Shown: positions 45,970 to 58,800 of the stretch, in pieces
Layout of the letters: every line of letters starts with the position of its first letter
Position numbering within the stretch: the first letter of the stretch is position 1
Assembly (NCBI RefSeq): GCF_015706575.1
Contig: NW_024037070.1
Span: 2,413,874 to 2,477,873 of the forward strand
Direction: 5' to 3'
DNA from: Patiria miniata
Lineage: Eukaryota > Echinodermata > Asteroidea > Valvatida > Asterinidae
Length of the DNA stretch: 64,000 nucleotides
Notes under the pieces: model-generated
Seen by the model: the letters and a program-made list of their open reading frames with translations, nothing else
What the model was told of the DNA's origin: nothing
The model's database searches: none
Position numbers and translations under genes: made by a program

Positions 45970-46735
45970 CACCACTGTTTGCTTAGTATATCACTTCATA
46001 TACAATGTACATTTTGTGTAACTTAAATTGAATGAAACTGTGGCTTGCATGGCCGTAACTCTTATAAATATTAGTGTTATCTGCTCTCTTGGCTTCATTT
46101 CAAACCCATTTTTACCTCCGTCACTTTTTAAGGTGTTTTTTTTACCACCACTTATGTCAAGATATAATTATGACAAATAGAAATAATATACTTTTTTCAG
46201 TCATCACTTTGTTTAACACTGTCAAATAATAAATACGACATCATCTCTTCATGTTAATGCACAAACTTTTTACATTTGTTGGGGGTATATGAGCCCAAGT
46301 CAGGAATGAGATTGCCAATTAAGACTCAAAAAAGTCTGAAAATTGGATGAAATTTCTCTAGATGCTTCTTTTGTGTTACTTTCTTTGCAAAGTCATGCAT
46401 TTTTTTTTCAGATTTAACAGGTCTGTTTTCAGTCCAAAGTCTCAAAAATCTTATGCCGAGTCACATATGGATATTTGCACTCATTGACAAACTCTATTTG
46501 AATATCGTCAATTTGAATTAGGAGTACATGGATGTGTTACCAGTATATTGTGCAAAATAAGTGGGCTGTCAGCAATACTACAGATTAGCATGAAAAACTA
46601 GCAATTGGAAGGAGGCTTTAGTGCCATTCTCAACTATGGTGCATTTCTCTTGTATGAGATGTAGATGTGACTAATGCAGTTAAATACCGCTGCATATCCC
46701 ATGTGATATGTTTTCAAATGGCTTTGGTCATACTT
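45970..46735 (-). other. ATP9 3'UTR/downstream region
   Basis: This should hold the ATP9 3'UTR. No AATAAA on the minus strand could be chosen with confidence in this stretch. Confidence 0.4.
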
Positions 46736-46872
46736 TTAGTCACTCAGCTTGGAGTATGTTGATGGGCTGAAACGTCTGCGCAGATACTTGAGGATGTACA
46801 GAGGAACACAACTGATGAGAGTTATGACAACCACCTTCCACCAGAATGCTCCAGTGATGATGAAATTACGAT
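46736..46872 (-). CDS. ATP9: ATP9 terminal exon l
   Basis: 137 bases, [20 protein letters not shown], then [20 protein letters not shown] and LSD followed by TAA at 46736-46738. Human ends [16 protein letters not shown]. Acceptor CCTACAG. Confidence 0.93.
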
Positions 46873-49800
46873 CTGTAGGAAAACAAGGAAGACAAGATTG
46901 TGGCATTTCAGTTCATTCTTATCTCACATTCTGCTGCTGTCTCAGAACAGCACCCGATTTCAAGAAACTCATCGTAACTTGCGATGCATCGCAGGGCTGC
47001 GACCCATCATATCCCTACGTGCGACGTGCCATAGGTGTATTTATAGCACAACACAATGATTGTTATGTGTATAAAATAGTCATCTAGTATAACATAAAAA
47101 CATGAAACAAAATGGCTGACATATGATGCAGTTTTAAGGAAACCAAACTCACAGTCAAGTGTTAGCTACTTCAAATTTCAACTATTTCCAGGCCACTTCA
47201 TTTTTACTTTGATGCATATCCCATTTACAACTTCACAAACATTGTCTGGGTATTATATGGTGGTGTACCCTAACGTGGCGCACTTCGAAGCATACCCAAA
47301 TTTCCTCGTGTAGTGTTGCCAAACCTCTTTGTTGACAAACCTCAAATTCATGCAGTGAAATACTGGTACTTTTACCTTATTAATGCTTGCTGTTTAACCT
47401 CTGTGAACAATTTCGGTTTCATAAAATTTAAGCCGAAATTAAAAAACGGTGGCGTCCGGAAATTGGGCACAATTTGGCGGAGTGTTCCCTAACGTGGCGC
47501 ACTTAAATAAATCTCGGAAAATTCCAAATTAACATTTAAGAATTTCTGAAAACTTGATAAATTCTGATAAATCATTATTATCTCTACTTACATACCCAGC
47601 CAGATGTTTGTCACAAAATTATTTTCTTATTTTTCGGGGCATTTTCAAAGGGTTCACTTTGCACTTGAAAATAAAATCGGAAAATCACGCCAAAATAAGT
47701 TTTTCTTTTAACTTTGTAGCGGGTAAATAAATTCGCGATTTATGAACGGGAGTGTTTATAACTTGATGAAATTTCACTTTCTGTGAAATTTCAGTTAAAA
47801 CTTTTGCTCTAGCTAGGCGCTACAGGCGAAAAATCAAAGTGCGCCACGTTAGGGGCCGCGCCACGTTAGGGTACATCAACAATAGTCTTGTTTATTAAAT
47901 TTTTATTGCATACAACTGGCTAAGAAAAAGACGTTCTTATTTTGCGATGACCAAAAGATACCTCGTAACTTGCGAAGTGTTTTAAACCATTCGTAGGTTT
48001 TGTGAAATGGATCATACGACACATTATGTTTCATTACTTGAGTTGCCATGCCTTTTGAGAACTCGAGGAAAATCACAAGAATGTTTTAATTTGAAATACC
48101 AACAACACACTCTTGCCAGGCGACCAGCCTAGGTATGTTCCCTGTATGGAAGCACAGGTCTTATTGTTATAAAACTATAACTAACGTACAGCCTTGTTCA
48201 AATAAGAACACCATGAAATGATGTCACTTTTGCACATGTGTCATGTTCCATTATTCTCAAGTATTCGGAAAGAAACAGAAATGTTCAGAGTTAGAGATAT
48301 GGCAAAGGGCACTAAGATATGACCTAAATCACCCCATGTTATTTGGTGAAATGAATCCACTATTCTGTTGAATCTCAATGCAATGATGTCAAGCTAGAAA
48401 GAGACTTCTTCATTTTTTTATGAAGATAACAACTGGACACTTGATGGCGTAGAAATCTGTTGTACATTTCATGTCATACGGCACAGATTCAGCTTTTTAA
48501 ATGATTTTTCCATTTTTGTTTTGGTTATACAATATTTCAATAATTATTAGAAAAGCGTTCCAGCTTTGCACATGCACATTTGATGGTGCATAATGCCCAA
48601 TCATGTCAGTCGACATGGAAAATGATGGAAAGTGATTGCTGCTACATGATTGAAGGCATTCAAAACTTTTGAGTTTGAACATTTGACACTCACCAAAGTA
48701 GCTATCAAACACAAAGAGGGAGATGACGTAAGCTGTCATACTAAAAACCTCAGCTACTAGCATCATCCAGTGCCATGTACGGATGGTTAAGGCTACCATT
48801 AGTAGCTCTGTAATGACCAATGATGTGAAGGAAATTGCCACGATATGGATGAACTCTCCTTCAAAGAGATAGAGTGCTCCATACATGATGATACCACCCT
48901 GGAATATGCTGATCAGAACCCAGAGGAAGAACATCTTAAACGAGAGCTCTCGACCCTGTGGCAGTAAGGTACAACATATTCCTGTATTAGTGGGACTACT
49001 AAGTCTATTTTTCAAGATCTATTTCCGTATAATACTGTATGTATAAAGAATTGAATTATTATAAGATAATGAATGTAAAAGCAACAAAAAGTGGCAAACA
49101 CATCTAGCCATAGTTGATTACTGGGATTATGGATCTTTCAGGTCCTGAGGTCTGGCGGATAGCAGGGGATGCCCTTTTTAGCACCCATAATGATTCACAC
49201 AGTATTTGGATACAGTATTAAGGCACAAAATGCTCAAACAAAATATTGTCATTCCATTTTACTGCACAAACGTTTTTGAAAAGTGCCTCATAAAATTAAA
49301 AATATTGCTTTGATTAAAGTAGAAATCATATACATCTGAAAAAAAAGGACAAATTGCAAAGCAGTGTTGTGGTCGAGACCCTGCAAGACAATGACAAGAC
49401 CAACACAAGAACTTCAGTCGCAATTCCAGTCACAAGCTATTCAAAATGAGCTCCAACAAAGGCATTCCTTTGTCATTGTTTGTGCCCTGTTACTTGTGGC
49501 TGGTCTTGTGGCTGGTCTCGATTACAACACTGATGTTGGCTGTGCATTGCACAGCCAACATGCTTCAAAACCAAGCTTGCTGTGGTACGATAAAGTTTGT
49601 TTGGCTTTTCTATTGTATTGAAACTATTCCTTGCCAAACAGCACACGTGCATCGATCAGTCGATGTCATCAAACATTGTGGCCTAGTGCCAGTTGCTGTC
49701 TGTTCATCTAATGTGGGCATTCATTCTGCCTGCAAATATTTGGGTACTTCTCTAGCTCATAAAACCAGTGCACTACTGCGGCATGCTGTACAAATACAAT

Positions 49801-52800
49801 AGAGCATGTGGCAAAAGCGATATGAATGAATCAGTGTTCCTTTCTCTTTCTTTGGTCTGAAGCAGTGTGAATCGTGTATTAAAAGCTTGTGTTACCACTT
49901 GGAACAATTGTTTTTCATCGAAATCAACACTTTTTTGTGGCAAATTTTTAGACAGCAGATCCGTAATCCAAGTAATTAAAAAAAAAAAGAGGTTTATTCT
50001 GGCAAAATACATTCCAATGTTAACGTTCCTTATACCCACACTTCTCTAGCTCAGAAAACTATTAAACATGCAGGACCCATGCTTTGGAACATGCTTAATG
50101 ATCAACTTAAAGCTTCCAAAAATATATTTCTACTTTCAAACGTGCATTATTTATTAATGTTTTATTGGAATCTTATTGTTAGTGAGTGTTCTACATTCAA
50201 GCCATATTGTCTGCTGACCTGATAAGACCTTTTTGTTGTAGCTGTCATTTTGAAGTCTTTGTCCATTGTTTATGTTAGTCCACATTCTTGTATATATTGT
50301 ACTTTGCAAACATGCATGTGCATTGAGACCTACAATTATATTTTGTTCATTGCATGGTTTGATTAGCATTCTTTTATTCCTGTCTCAACGCATGTGCATG
50401 TAAACAAGGGACCAATGATACACGCCTTGCTTTTTAAATGGATCCCTCTGCAGTATCACAATTATTTTGCATCTGGATTTCTTGATATCATATTTTCTGA
50501 ACAAACCTGAACCCTGAATTTTAATCTTATTGTGTTATTACACCCCCTAGCTGTGAACATTCAAAAATTGCCTGCAACATCAGTATTTTCAGCAGTATTA
50601 ACTTTTTGTATGACTTTCAGTTACAACTGGTGATAAGCACTGTGTGAGTTTGATGTCCTGTATATTTGCAAGGAGTAAATTACTTCATCTGACCTTGATC
50701 AGATCTTTATACAGCTCTGGATATCTCATCGCTGTCTCTGCAGTCACATCTTGATCAATGACCAGCAAGAAGACTGGGAACATGGTGTAAGCAGTCACAT
50801 AGCTAAAACAAAATCAAAAGGCAGACAAATATGAGGCACATTCACAAGTTTACACATGACTTCACTGCAATGGATGATCTGCCAACCAACAAGGCTGTCT
50901 ACAATTCACAAATCTAAGAGTTAGTTTGACATTGATTTAAGCAGAATTTGAGCCAGGACTGTAAGAACAGAACTACGCATCTCTCATGGTGATGGTCTCC
51001 AACAATCAATGTTTATGTTGATGGATGACGAACCCATTAGAGAAATGTAGTGTTGGATCATGTCTGATGTGCAATGCTAGCAACATCAGCAATAATACCA
51101 AAACCTATGACATGACAATCTGGGATCATTAAGGCTCATTAAAAACCATGAAATGAACCACAATGTACACGATGCTCACTGGCAATCAATATTGGCTTGC
51201 TGGTCTCATAAGCATATTGGCAATAACATGACAATTGAAACTTACCCTACAGTTAACACACCCTGGTAGAGTGCAACAGACGAAAAGTAAAAGATGGAGG
51301 AAAATATAGCTTGCATGACTGATATGATGAGGCCACGATGCATGACAAAGTGACTCAAGGCACCAGACCGCTTGTAACTATTACGACCATGGACCAGTAG
51401 CAGACGGCCAACATAACGGAACTGAGTCAGTGAGAAGTCAGCAGCTAGAGAGGCTTGTCGTCCTTCCTAGAATGATCAGGAATATTCATAGAGTTATCAG
51501 AACAAGATCAATTTTGATTACAATAGTCTACTTTCTCAAAAGTATGATGTTTGAAAGCTATAGTCCATCATTTGCAGCCATCCGAAAAGTAACTGGCGTA
51601 ATTATTGTTGAAAAACATACCGGTACTTGGTTGAAAGATAGTAAGGGGACTAAACTCCCTGTGAAATTATTCTTTCTGGCAAGCTGTCATTTTGAAGCAA
51701 TCAACGAAAGAAGGCCTTTCCAACGGTGCGTCTTAAGACGCACCGTAAAAAAATTAAAATTAGTAGTTCGTTTTGTTATTCGGCGAAGCGCGCGCAAGCA
51801 TTGGCACGACGCACACGCGCGTGCGCTTGCTATAATTCGTGGGATCAGTGCGCGACATCGCGTATAGCTGCAATCGGCTCAGTGAGAACGTGTCTCGGAC
51901 GCTGAATTGAGGCCCAATTCAAAACATGATTCAGCAACTTTAGATTTGAAATTGAGATCCTTTAGAATGCTGTTTTTCTTGGAATAAACAGCTGAAGCTG
52001 AGCTGAAACTTCATCAGGTTAGTTGTTCAGTATCCTTCATTAGATTTTGAACACTTTTGTTGCTTCAAACGAACAAAATGCACAAATTACAAATGATGGA
52101 CTATATCTTTAAATCGCAAAGTTGGGCAAAAAAAACGAAACTTGGTGCAGCTGCATTCCATTCAAAATTTTTTTAATTATTTTTGATTTGCTGTTTGTGC
52201 CCAATTTGATATCCGCCTCAAAACAGCCACAGATGGATGAGACACCATGTTATCACCTTCAAAAACAAAGCTAACCTTGATAAGTTGGACAGTGGCAAGT
52301 TTGTTGACAATGACAATTAGGCTATATAATGATCCCTTTAAACTCTGTTTGTTGTTACTTATGCCACATAAAATGACTGTTTCAGTTGCATCATTATTTG
52401 TTGAATAAGTCACAGGCTTATATGCACTGCGAAACTTTCATATAATGTGTGATGACCGAAATATCGCATAATTAGAGTTCATGTACTGCAAATTTTTGAA
52501 ATTTTTAAATTGGAATGTTGTTTAAGGGTCAACTGTTAAGGGAGCTGTTTAAGTCAATCACACGTTTGTCACAAGTAACACTGTATGAATAATGACAAAG
52601 GAATGTCATCATGGCAGCCAAGACTGGAGACTGGATGACAGGTTATTGGCATAGTTAAAGGCTTCTATAACATACATGATGTACTCCTATGGAATATAAA
52701 TTCAATATTAACGCGCATTAAATATAAACAGGGGCTTCTGTCAACTCTGTGCTGTTATTCTGTAAAGTAATCACATTTAGGGTGGATTTTTTTCCTCACA

Positions 52801-55800
52801 TTAAATCCCATAAGCTACTAAAAAAAAAGGCCAACAAATACACTTCTGTTGGTTTGGCAATAAGTTTTCTGTCGATAGCTCATGTTATAAAAAAAAGGGC
52901 ATGGCACAAATTTAAATACCTCACATTTGAAAGTTTCCTCAAACTGTGCACTGATCCCGAAAAATCTTTTCAGTGCCCTTACATCGTTGGGGTGTAAGTC
53001 ATATGCTATCATAACTTCATTAAAAAAAAAAAAAATCATTAATGAAATCTCCAGAGGGATCCAGTTTGTCTGCGCATCTTTTGTACAAGTTAAAACATAT
53101 GAACTAATTAACAAAAAACCTCTCTTGGCCAAAAACATGAGCCTTTATCTCTGCCTTGAAAACAAAAAATCACAATAACACTTGCATTTCACATGTAAAA
53201 ACAAGGTACCAAAATAAATACCTAAAATACATAATTTTAGGGCCCCCCCCCCCAAAAAAAAACATTTTGACAAAAACTCAAGGCTCAACTAGATTCCATC
53301 TTACTGACACATACAAATGAAAGGTCTTGTTGTCTCTTATATTTAAGTAATTTGATACCACATTTGAGTTTGTGATGGTTGCGGTTCTGAAGATTTCATA
53401 ACGTTTCCACTTTTCAGCCATGCCCACTATACAAATACAGATACAGATGTGAAAATAGCCTGACTAAACCGCTCCTTTGTTAATGCTACTTGTGAATTGA
53501 CTTGTGCTTTACCTTACGATAGACATAACTACAACTCTGCAGTCAACTGTAGCCAGCTTCCTTTGACCTTCATGTGTGCTGTGCTGATTTGGTACATCAA
53601 TACCTTTTGCTTTTGGCACAACTACTTTGAATGACTTTACATTTTAGCCCTCGACAGTATCATTTGTGATATATTGTCGACACAACCGTCACCTCTGGCG
53701 AATACCTCACACAGAGCCTCACATGACATAATACACACAATTTGAGACAACACGTTATGGCAGTGCAAACAGACACGAAGCCCAGATTATTGATTTAAGT
53801 TTACATGGTGCTATGCTTAAAAAATGACACTTTTACAATTTTCACTTTCTAAAGTGCTTCAATAAAAGTGACATAAATGTATCTACTAATGTACATTATT
53901 ACATTATTCTAACCTTGTTGGCTCAAAACCCCTGACCCATTGGATAATAGCTAAAGGAAGAAGTCTTGTTGGCTACTGACCTTTCCTTCAAGACCAACGC
54001 CAGCATTGGCTGCTTGGATCATGCTTACATCATTACCACCATCACCTAAGCAAGAATACAAAACATCCCGACAAATTATGACCACTGAAATACAATATTA
54101 TCTGGCACAAACACAATCATCTGGATATTTGTATTTATTAACACCTTAGATAATTGGGCTATTCATATGCAACGTTTTCCAAACCAGTTTCAAACTAAGC
54201 TTCAAACAGGCCTATGCAACATGTATACTTCAGAATCCCGGCCTGGACATTTCTCTTCATCTTCTGGAGGCTACCCACATGTGATGGACCAGTACTTACA
54301 ACAAGCATACTTCACAGCCTGCAAGTGCTGACATTCGTGTGCACTTCACTATTGCATTTAATTTGGACATTTGGTCTATTAGAAATGACAATATGGCATT
54401 TTAATACCTCATTTCTGGAAGTATGTGCCACTTGGATATTTTACATTACATTGGTTTATTTCAGTTTCCAAATGTATTATATCATACTGTGCCAAAAAGG
54501 TTTGGACAGTTTTCAGAATAGTTTTCTAGCGATGTAGATTAGTGTGCCATTACTTTTGACTATGTTTCCAACTAACCTATTGCGCATGTTCTCTTGCCAG
54601 TGTGGGTCTTAAGAAGCTCCACGATGTCAGCTTTTTGCGTTGGAGAACAACGACAGACGACTACCGCTGGGCACTGACAGGCTAACTCAATGAACTCATG
54701 CTCATAGTACTTCAGACACACCTATTAACAAATGAGTAATATTGAGTTGATAAGTTTATTACATTAGTCAAATGCCATGTCTCCTAGCAATAAAGAATAG
54801 TTTTATCCTAGTCAGTTATCCCCAGTGTTGCAGAGTCAATCTAGTATCAATAACTAACAGACTGAAAATAGGCAACGGAGTAACCAACTAGTCCGTAAAC
54901 CTCCAAAATGTACAATTTGTTTATTATTTCAAAAGACATAATACAGTGGAACGTCGCTATACTGAACACTCGGCTATACCGAACATTGTCTTTGGCTCCC
55001 GATTTTTGTGTACAAAAGGTACTGAACATTGTTGTTGAAAAATATAAACAGGAAGTGACAAGTGACTATCATTTGCCCAAGGAATAGAAGGGAAAAGCCA
55101 CCTATTGCCGAATGAAGTAAGCTCAAAAATTGTGTGATTACATACTTCAATTGTCGGCATGAGTTCACAGTCTTCTTTCAGTAACTACATGTACCAGGGC
55201 ATGCAGGGTGAAGTTCTGAAGAGTGCTGTTTATTGAAAAGTGAGTACCGGAGCATTGCCACCTTAAAATCGATATACCGAATGATCACTATTACGAACAA
55301 CTTGTGTGGATCCCGCGGTGTTCGTTATAGCGGCGTTCCACTGTATTACAAGATGGTCATATTAACAATTATGACACACCTCTTGCTTGTATAAATGCGG
55401 TCACATGTGATTCACTAATATATGCTAGTGTATGAAACTTGCGTAAGCGTGAACTAGACGCACGTCGAGACATCGCGCGCACGTAATTTCCGGTTTATAG
55501 TGCCTGATCAGGCACTATACTCAAACATTTTTGACTGGTAACAGCGCCCTCTCACAAAACTCAAACTCAAAAATTTAATCTAGGGAAACTAAAAGCGTTC
55601 CTTTAATTGTTGAATCGCTTACAGTTGAATTACTCACGACTTAACTGTTAAATTAAAACAGTTCGATAATAAAACCCTGAAAGGTTTATTTTCTTATTTT
55701 TTATTTTGGACAGAGGTGAGTTATGTGCACGTCTATGCCCCCTCGGGCCTGTGAGTGACCTGAAGAGGGTCCTATTTCCCGAGGCCGAACCCTCTTCTGG

Positions 55801-58800
55801 TCACTCACAGTCCCTCGGGGCACATAGACGTGCGCTAGTGACCTCATTGCCAGTCTATATGTATACTAGAAGACAGGCTTTGTATTGAACAGGCATGTTT
55901 TCCCTATTACTACAAATAATCTCCAATATTTGCAATAATCATCAAAACTAAAAAAACCCAGAGAAATTCTGATTTCAATACAAACAAAAATTGCCCGATA
56001 TAATAGCATTGTACAAGATTAGATGATCTCAATGTAGTTTATACAGGGTTTCCCCAAAAAAGATAACCCCAAAACAAAGGAATAATATGAACAAACTATG
56101 AACTTAATGACAATTATTCTTGGAAGCATTCCTCTGGTCTTACATCACTAAGTTCCATTGTTTTAAAGACGGTATTTGAAAACCCTATTTGGACAGTTTA
56201 GCGTAAAACACAACCAGACACAAGACAAATAGGTCCAAAGGATATTCTAAAAAACGTGAATACCTCAGAATTTCCATCAGTTAACAATCTTGTGCCTCAG
56301 TGCCAATTGTATTTTGAACATCAAGGAAATGGTACATGTAGCTTCCAACATCAATGGCAGGCACAAGACGATGCCCTAGCTCACAGACGCATTGCTGTCA
56401 GTTATCGCTTCAGGGTCTTTGGAAGGTCTACAGAGTATCACACTGAATCATGCTGTGGAATGACCTCCCAGGTCAATGGATTTGACTCCTTTATACTTAA
56501 TTTTTTTTTGGGGGGGGGCGGGTAGGATTTAAAGAACAAGATTTGCAGCAGCCCACCTCCGCACCTTCCGGATTTGCAGGTCTGCATTTAGCACAAGGTG
56601 GACAATTTGTATGATCAATGTGCAACGGTGACATGGGCTATACAAAATATTTGCCACTACTGAGGACTTTGTGCTGAAAGGGCAGGTGGACATTTGGAAG
56701 GTGATACTAAGAGGTGTTGAATCCTGAATGATTCAGATTATCAATTGGCAGTTAATGTGTTTTGTTAATGTTTTCATAAAGTTAAATATCCCTAGAAGCT
56801 ACTTGTCTTATGTCTGGTTGTGTTCAGGCTGTTTTACCCCCCACTGTCCCAAGAGGGTTTTCACATACCATTTTCAAAACAATGGAACTCAGTGGTACGT
56901 GACCGGAGGAATGCCTCCCAGATATCAATGAAATGCTAATGACCATAAAGCTCATTGCTTGTTTGTATTATCCCCTTATTTTTTGGTTACCTTATTTTGG
57001 GACAAGCTGTATAACTTGAGTACTCACATCTAGAGACTCGCCCATGATGATCAATGCACAGTCAGACTTCCTCCTAAAAGCATTCAGCTCAAGATGAGCT
57101 TCTGAGCGATTGCCCACCTTCTTGAATATGTGGATGTCTTGACTGCGGGATACTAGCTTAGCGCTCTTGGCTATGCATGTAGCTGTTTCCAACTTATCAC
57201 CAGTCAACATCCAGATCTATCACAGTCAACAAAGAGTTGTCTGTTGATGAGGTTTTCAATTCCAGGTGTACTGAAGGGACAGAGACCTTCTTTTTTTTAT
57301 TTGAAATAATTTTGACCAACAATCATTACATATGCCAACATTTCACTCTTTTCATATGGTGAGCTGATGCATCATCTCAAATGTCATAATGGCAATTCAT
57401 TCTGTACTCCAACAGTTCAAAAGAACTTGGGTGAAATTCTAAACAAATGTCTACACCTATCCCTTCAAAGTTTATCATTGTATATTCATTATTTTTTACC
57501 GAAGAAAGAAAATATGGTAATAGGAATGAGTGAGGTACCTTAATTCCTGCATTTCTAAGCAGCTCTAGTGTAGGTCGTACATCTTGCTGTAGTTTATCTT
57601 CAACTCCTGTCAAGCATAGTAATTCCAAGTCTCTCTCTAAACTCTCTACTACAGCAGCAACTTTGGCTGTTCTGTCTACAATGGTCAATTTGGCTTGGTG
57701 GTAGCGATGCTGTCAAATTGTAAAGATCAAACATACACAAACACATCAATCCATGAGACTTAAACTTCATGGAAATTGAAATTCTCATATTGATTACATA
57801 GAAACAATAGTTGTATATAACCCTGTATTTTGTGCTGTGTGCTGTGCTCTCATTTTTACGCACATTTCTCTCGTCTCAATTTCATAACAACACAAGTAAA
57901 GAGCATAAGAAGGTGGTCTTGCAATAAGGCTAACATGTGGATTGCTGTATATTTTGGGCATTGCACGTACAGTGCTCTGTGAAGTTGTGCCTTACTAATA
58001 ATTATTGTGACAGTTATAAAAAGACACCCCTGTTATTTTTTGGTTCAACCTTATTTTCATGTAAATTCAAATTAACCTAGCGCCCCCAACGTCTGATATC
58101 GGGCGCTAGCTCATTCGTTAATTCCCGAAGACCTGAAGTAACATCACTTCATGTCAATCTTGTCTTCACATATACAGGTAATTATTACTATCTATTTATT
58201 TTTGTTCTTAATCTTTACATCAATAACCTTAGATGACATCACAATTCCTCGACTACCCATTTCTGTTTGCATTTCCTTATTCTTGTATTTAATGGTATTT
58301 TAAACTAAGTTCTATTCTTGAAACGTTGAAATTCAAGATGGCCGACCCCGCGAAAGTTTCGGCGGGAAAACGTACTATTGTTTAATCATTTGAATGAATC
58401 ATTATTATTTCATGAACTGAAAGTAATTCGAATTCATCTTGCTGTAATCTTACTAATTAATTGTAGCCATTTTGTAAATATATTTTGATTATTCGTTATT
58501 TCCCGAAGACCTGAAGTAACATCACTTCATGTAAATCTTGTCTTCACATACGGAATAAATTCGCTGCTGCATATACCACAACTCAAGAGCTTCCGATCCC
58601 TAATTTCAAGAGTGTCACATTATAAAATGTGTCACATTATAAAATGTGAGCCCGTCACGTGGCCGGCCTTAAAGGGATGATAAAGACATGGCTAGCTGGT
58701 CTTAAACACTTTTCCAGTGTCACATGAAATCTGGACTCCCATGAAATCCGGTGCCTTTTAACGTTTCATTGGTCGAACGTTCACATTCCTCACGTATGCA

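Noticed and set aside
46749-47087. Plus-strand frame of 112 codons
   Set aside because: It is antisense to the ATP9 terminal exon.
54957-55168. Small genes within the ATP9 intron
   Set aside because: The frames fall wholly inside the pogo/Tigger-like MITE and are not conserved in its other copy.
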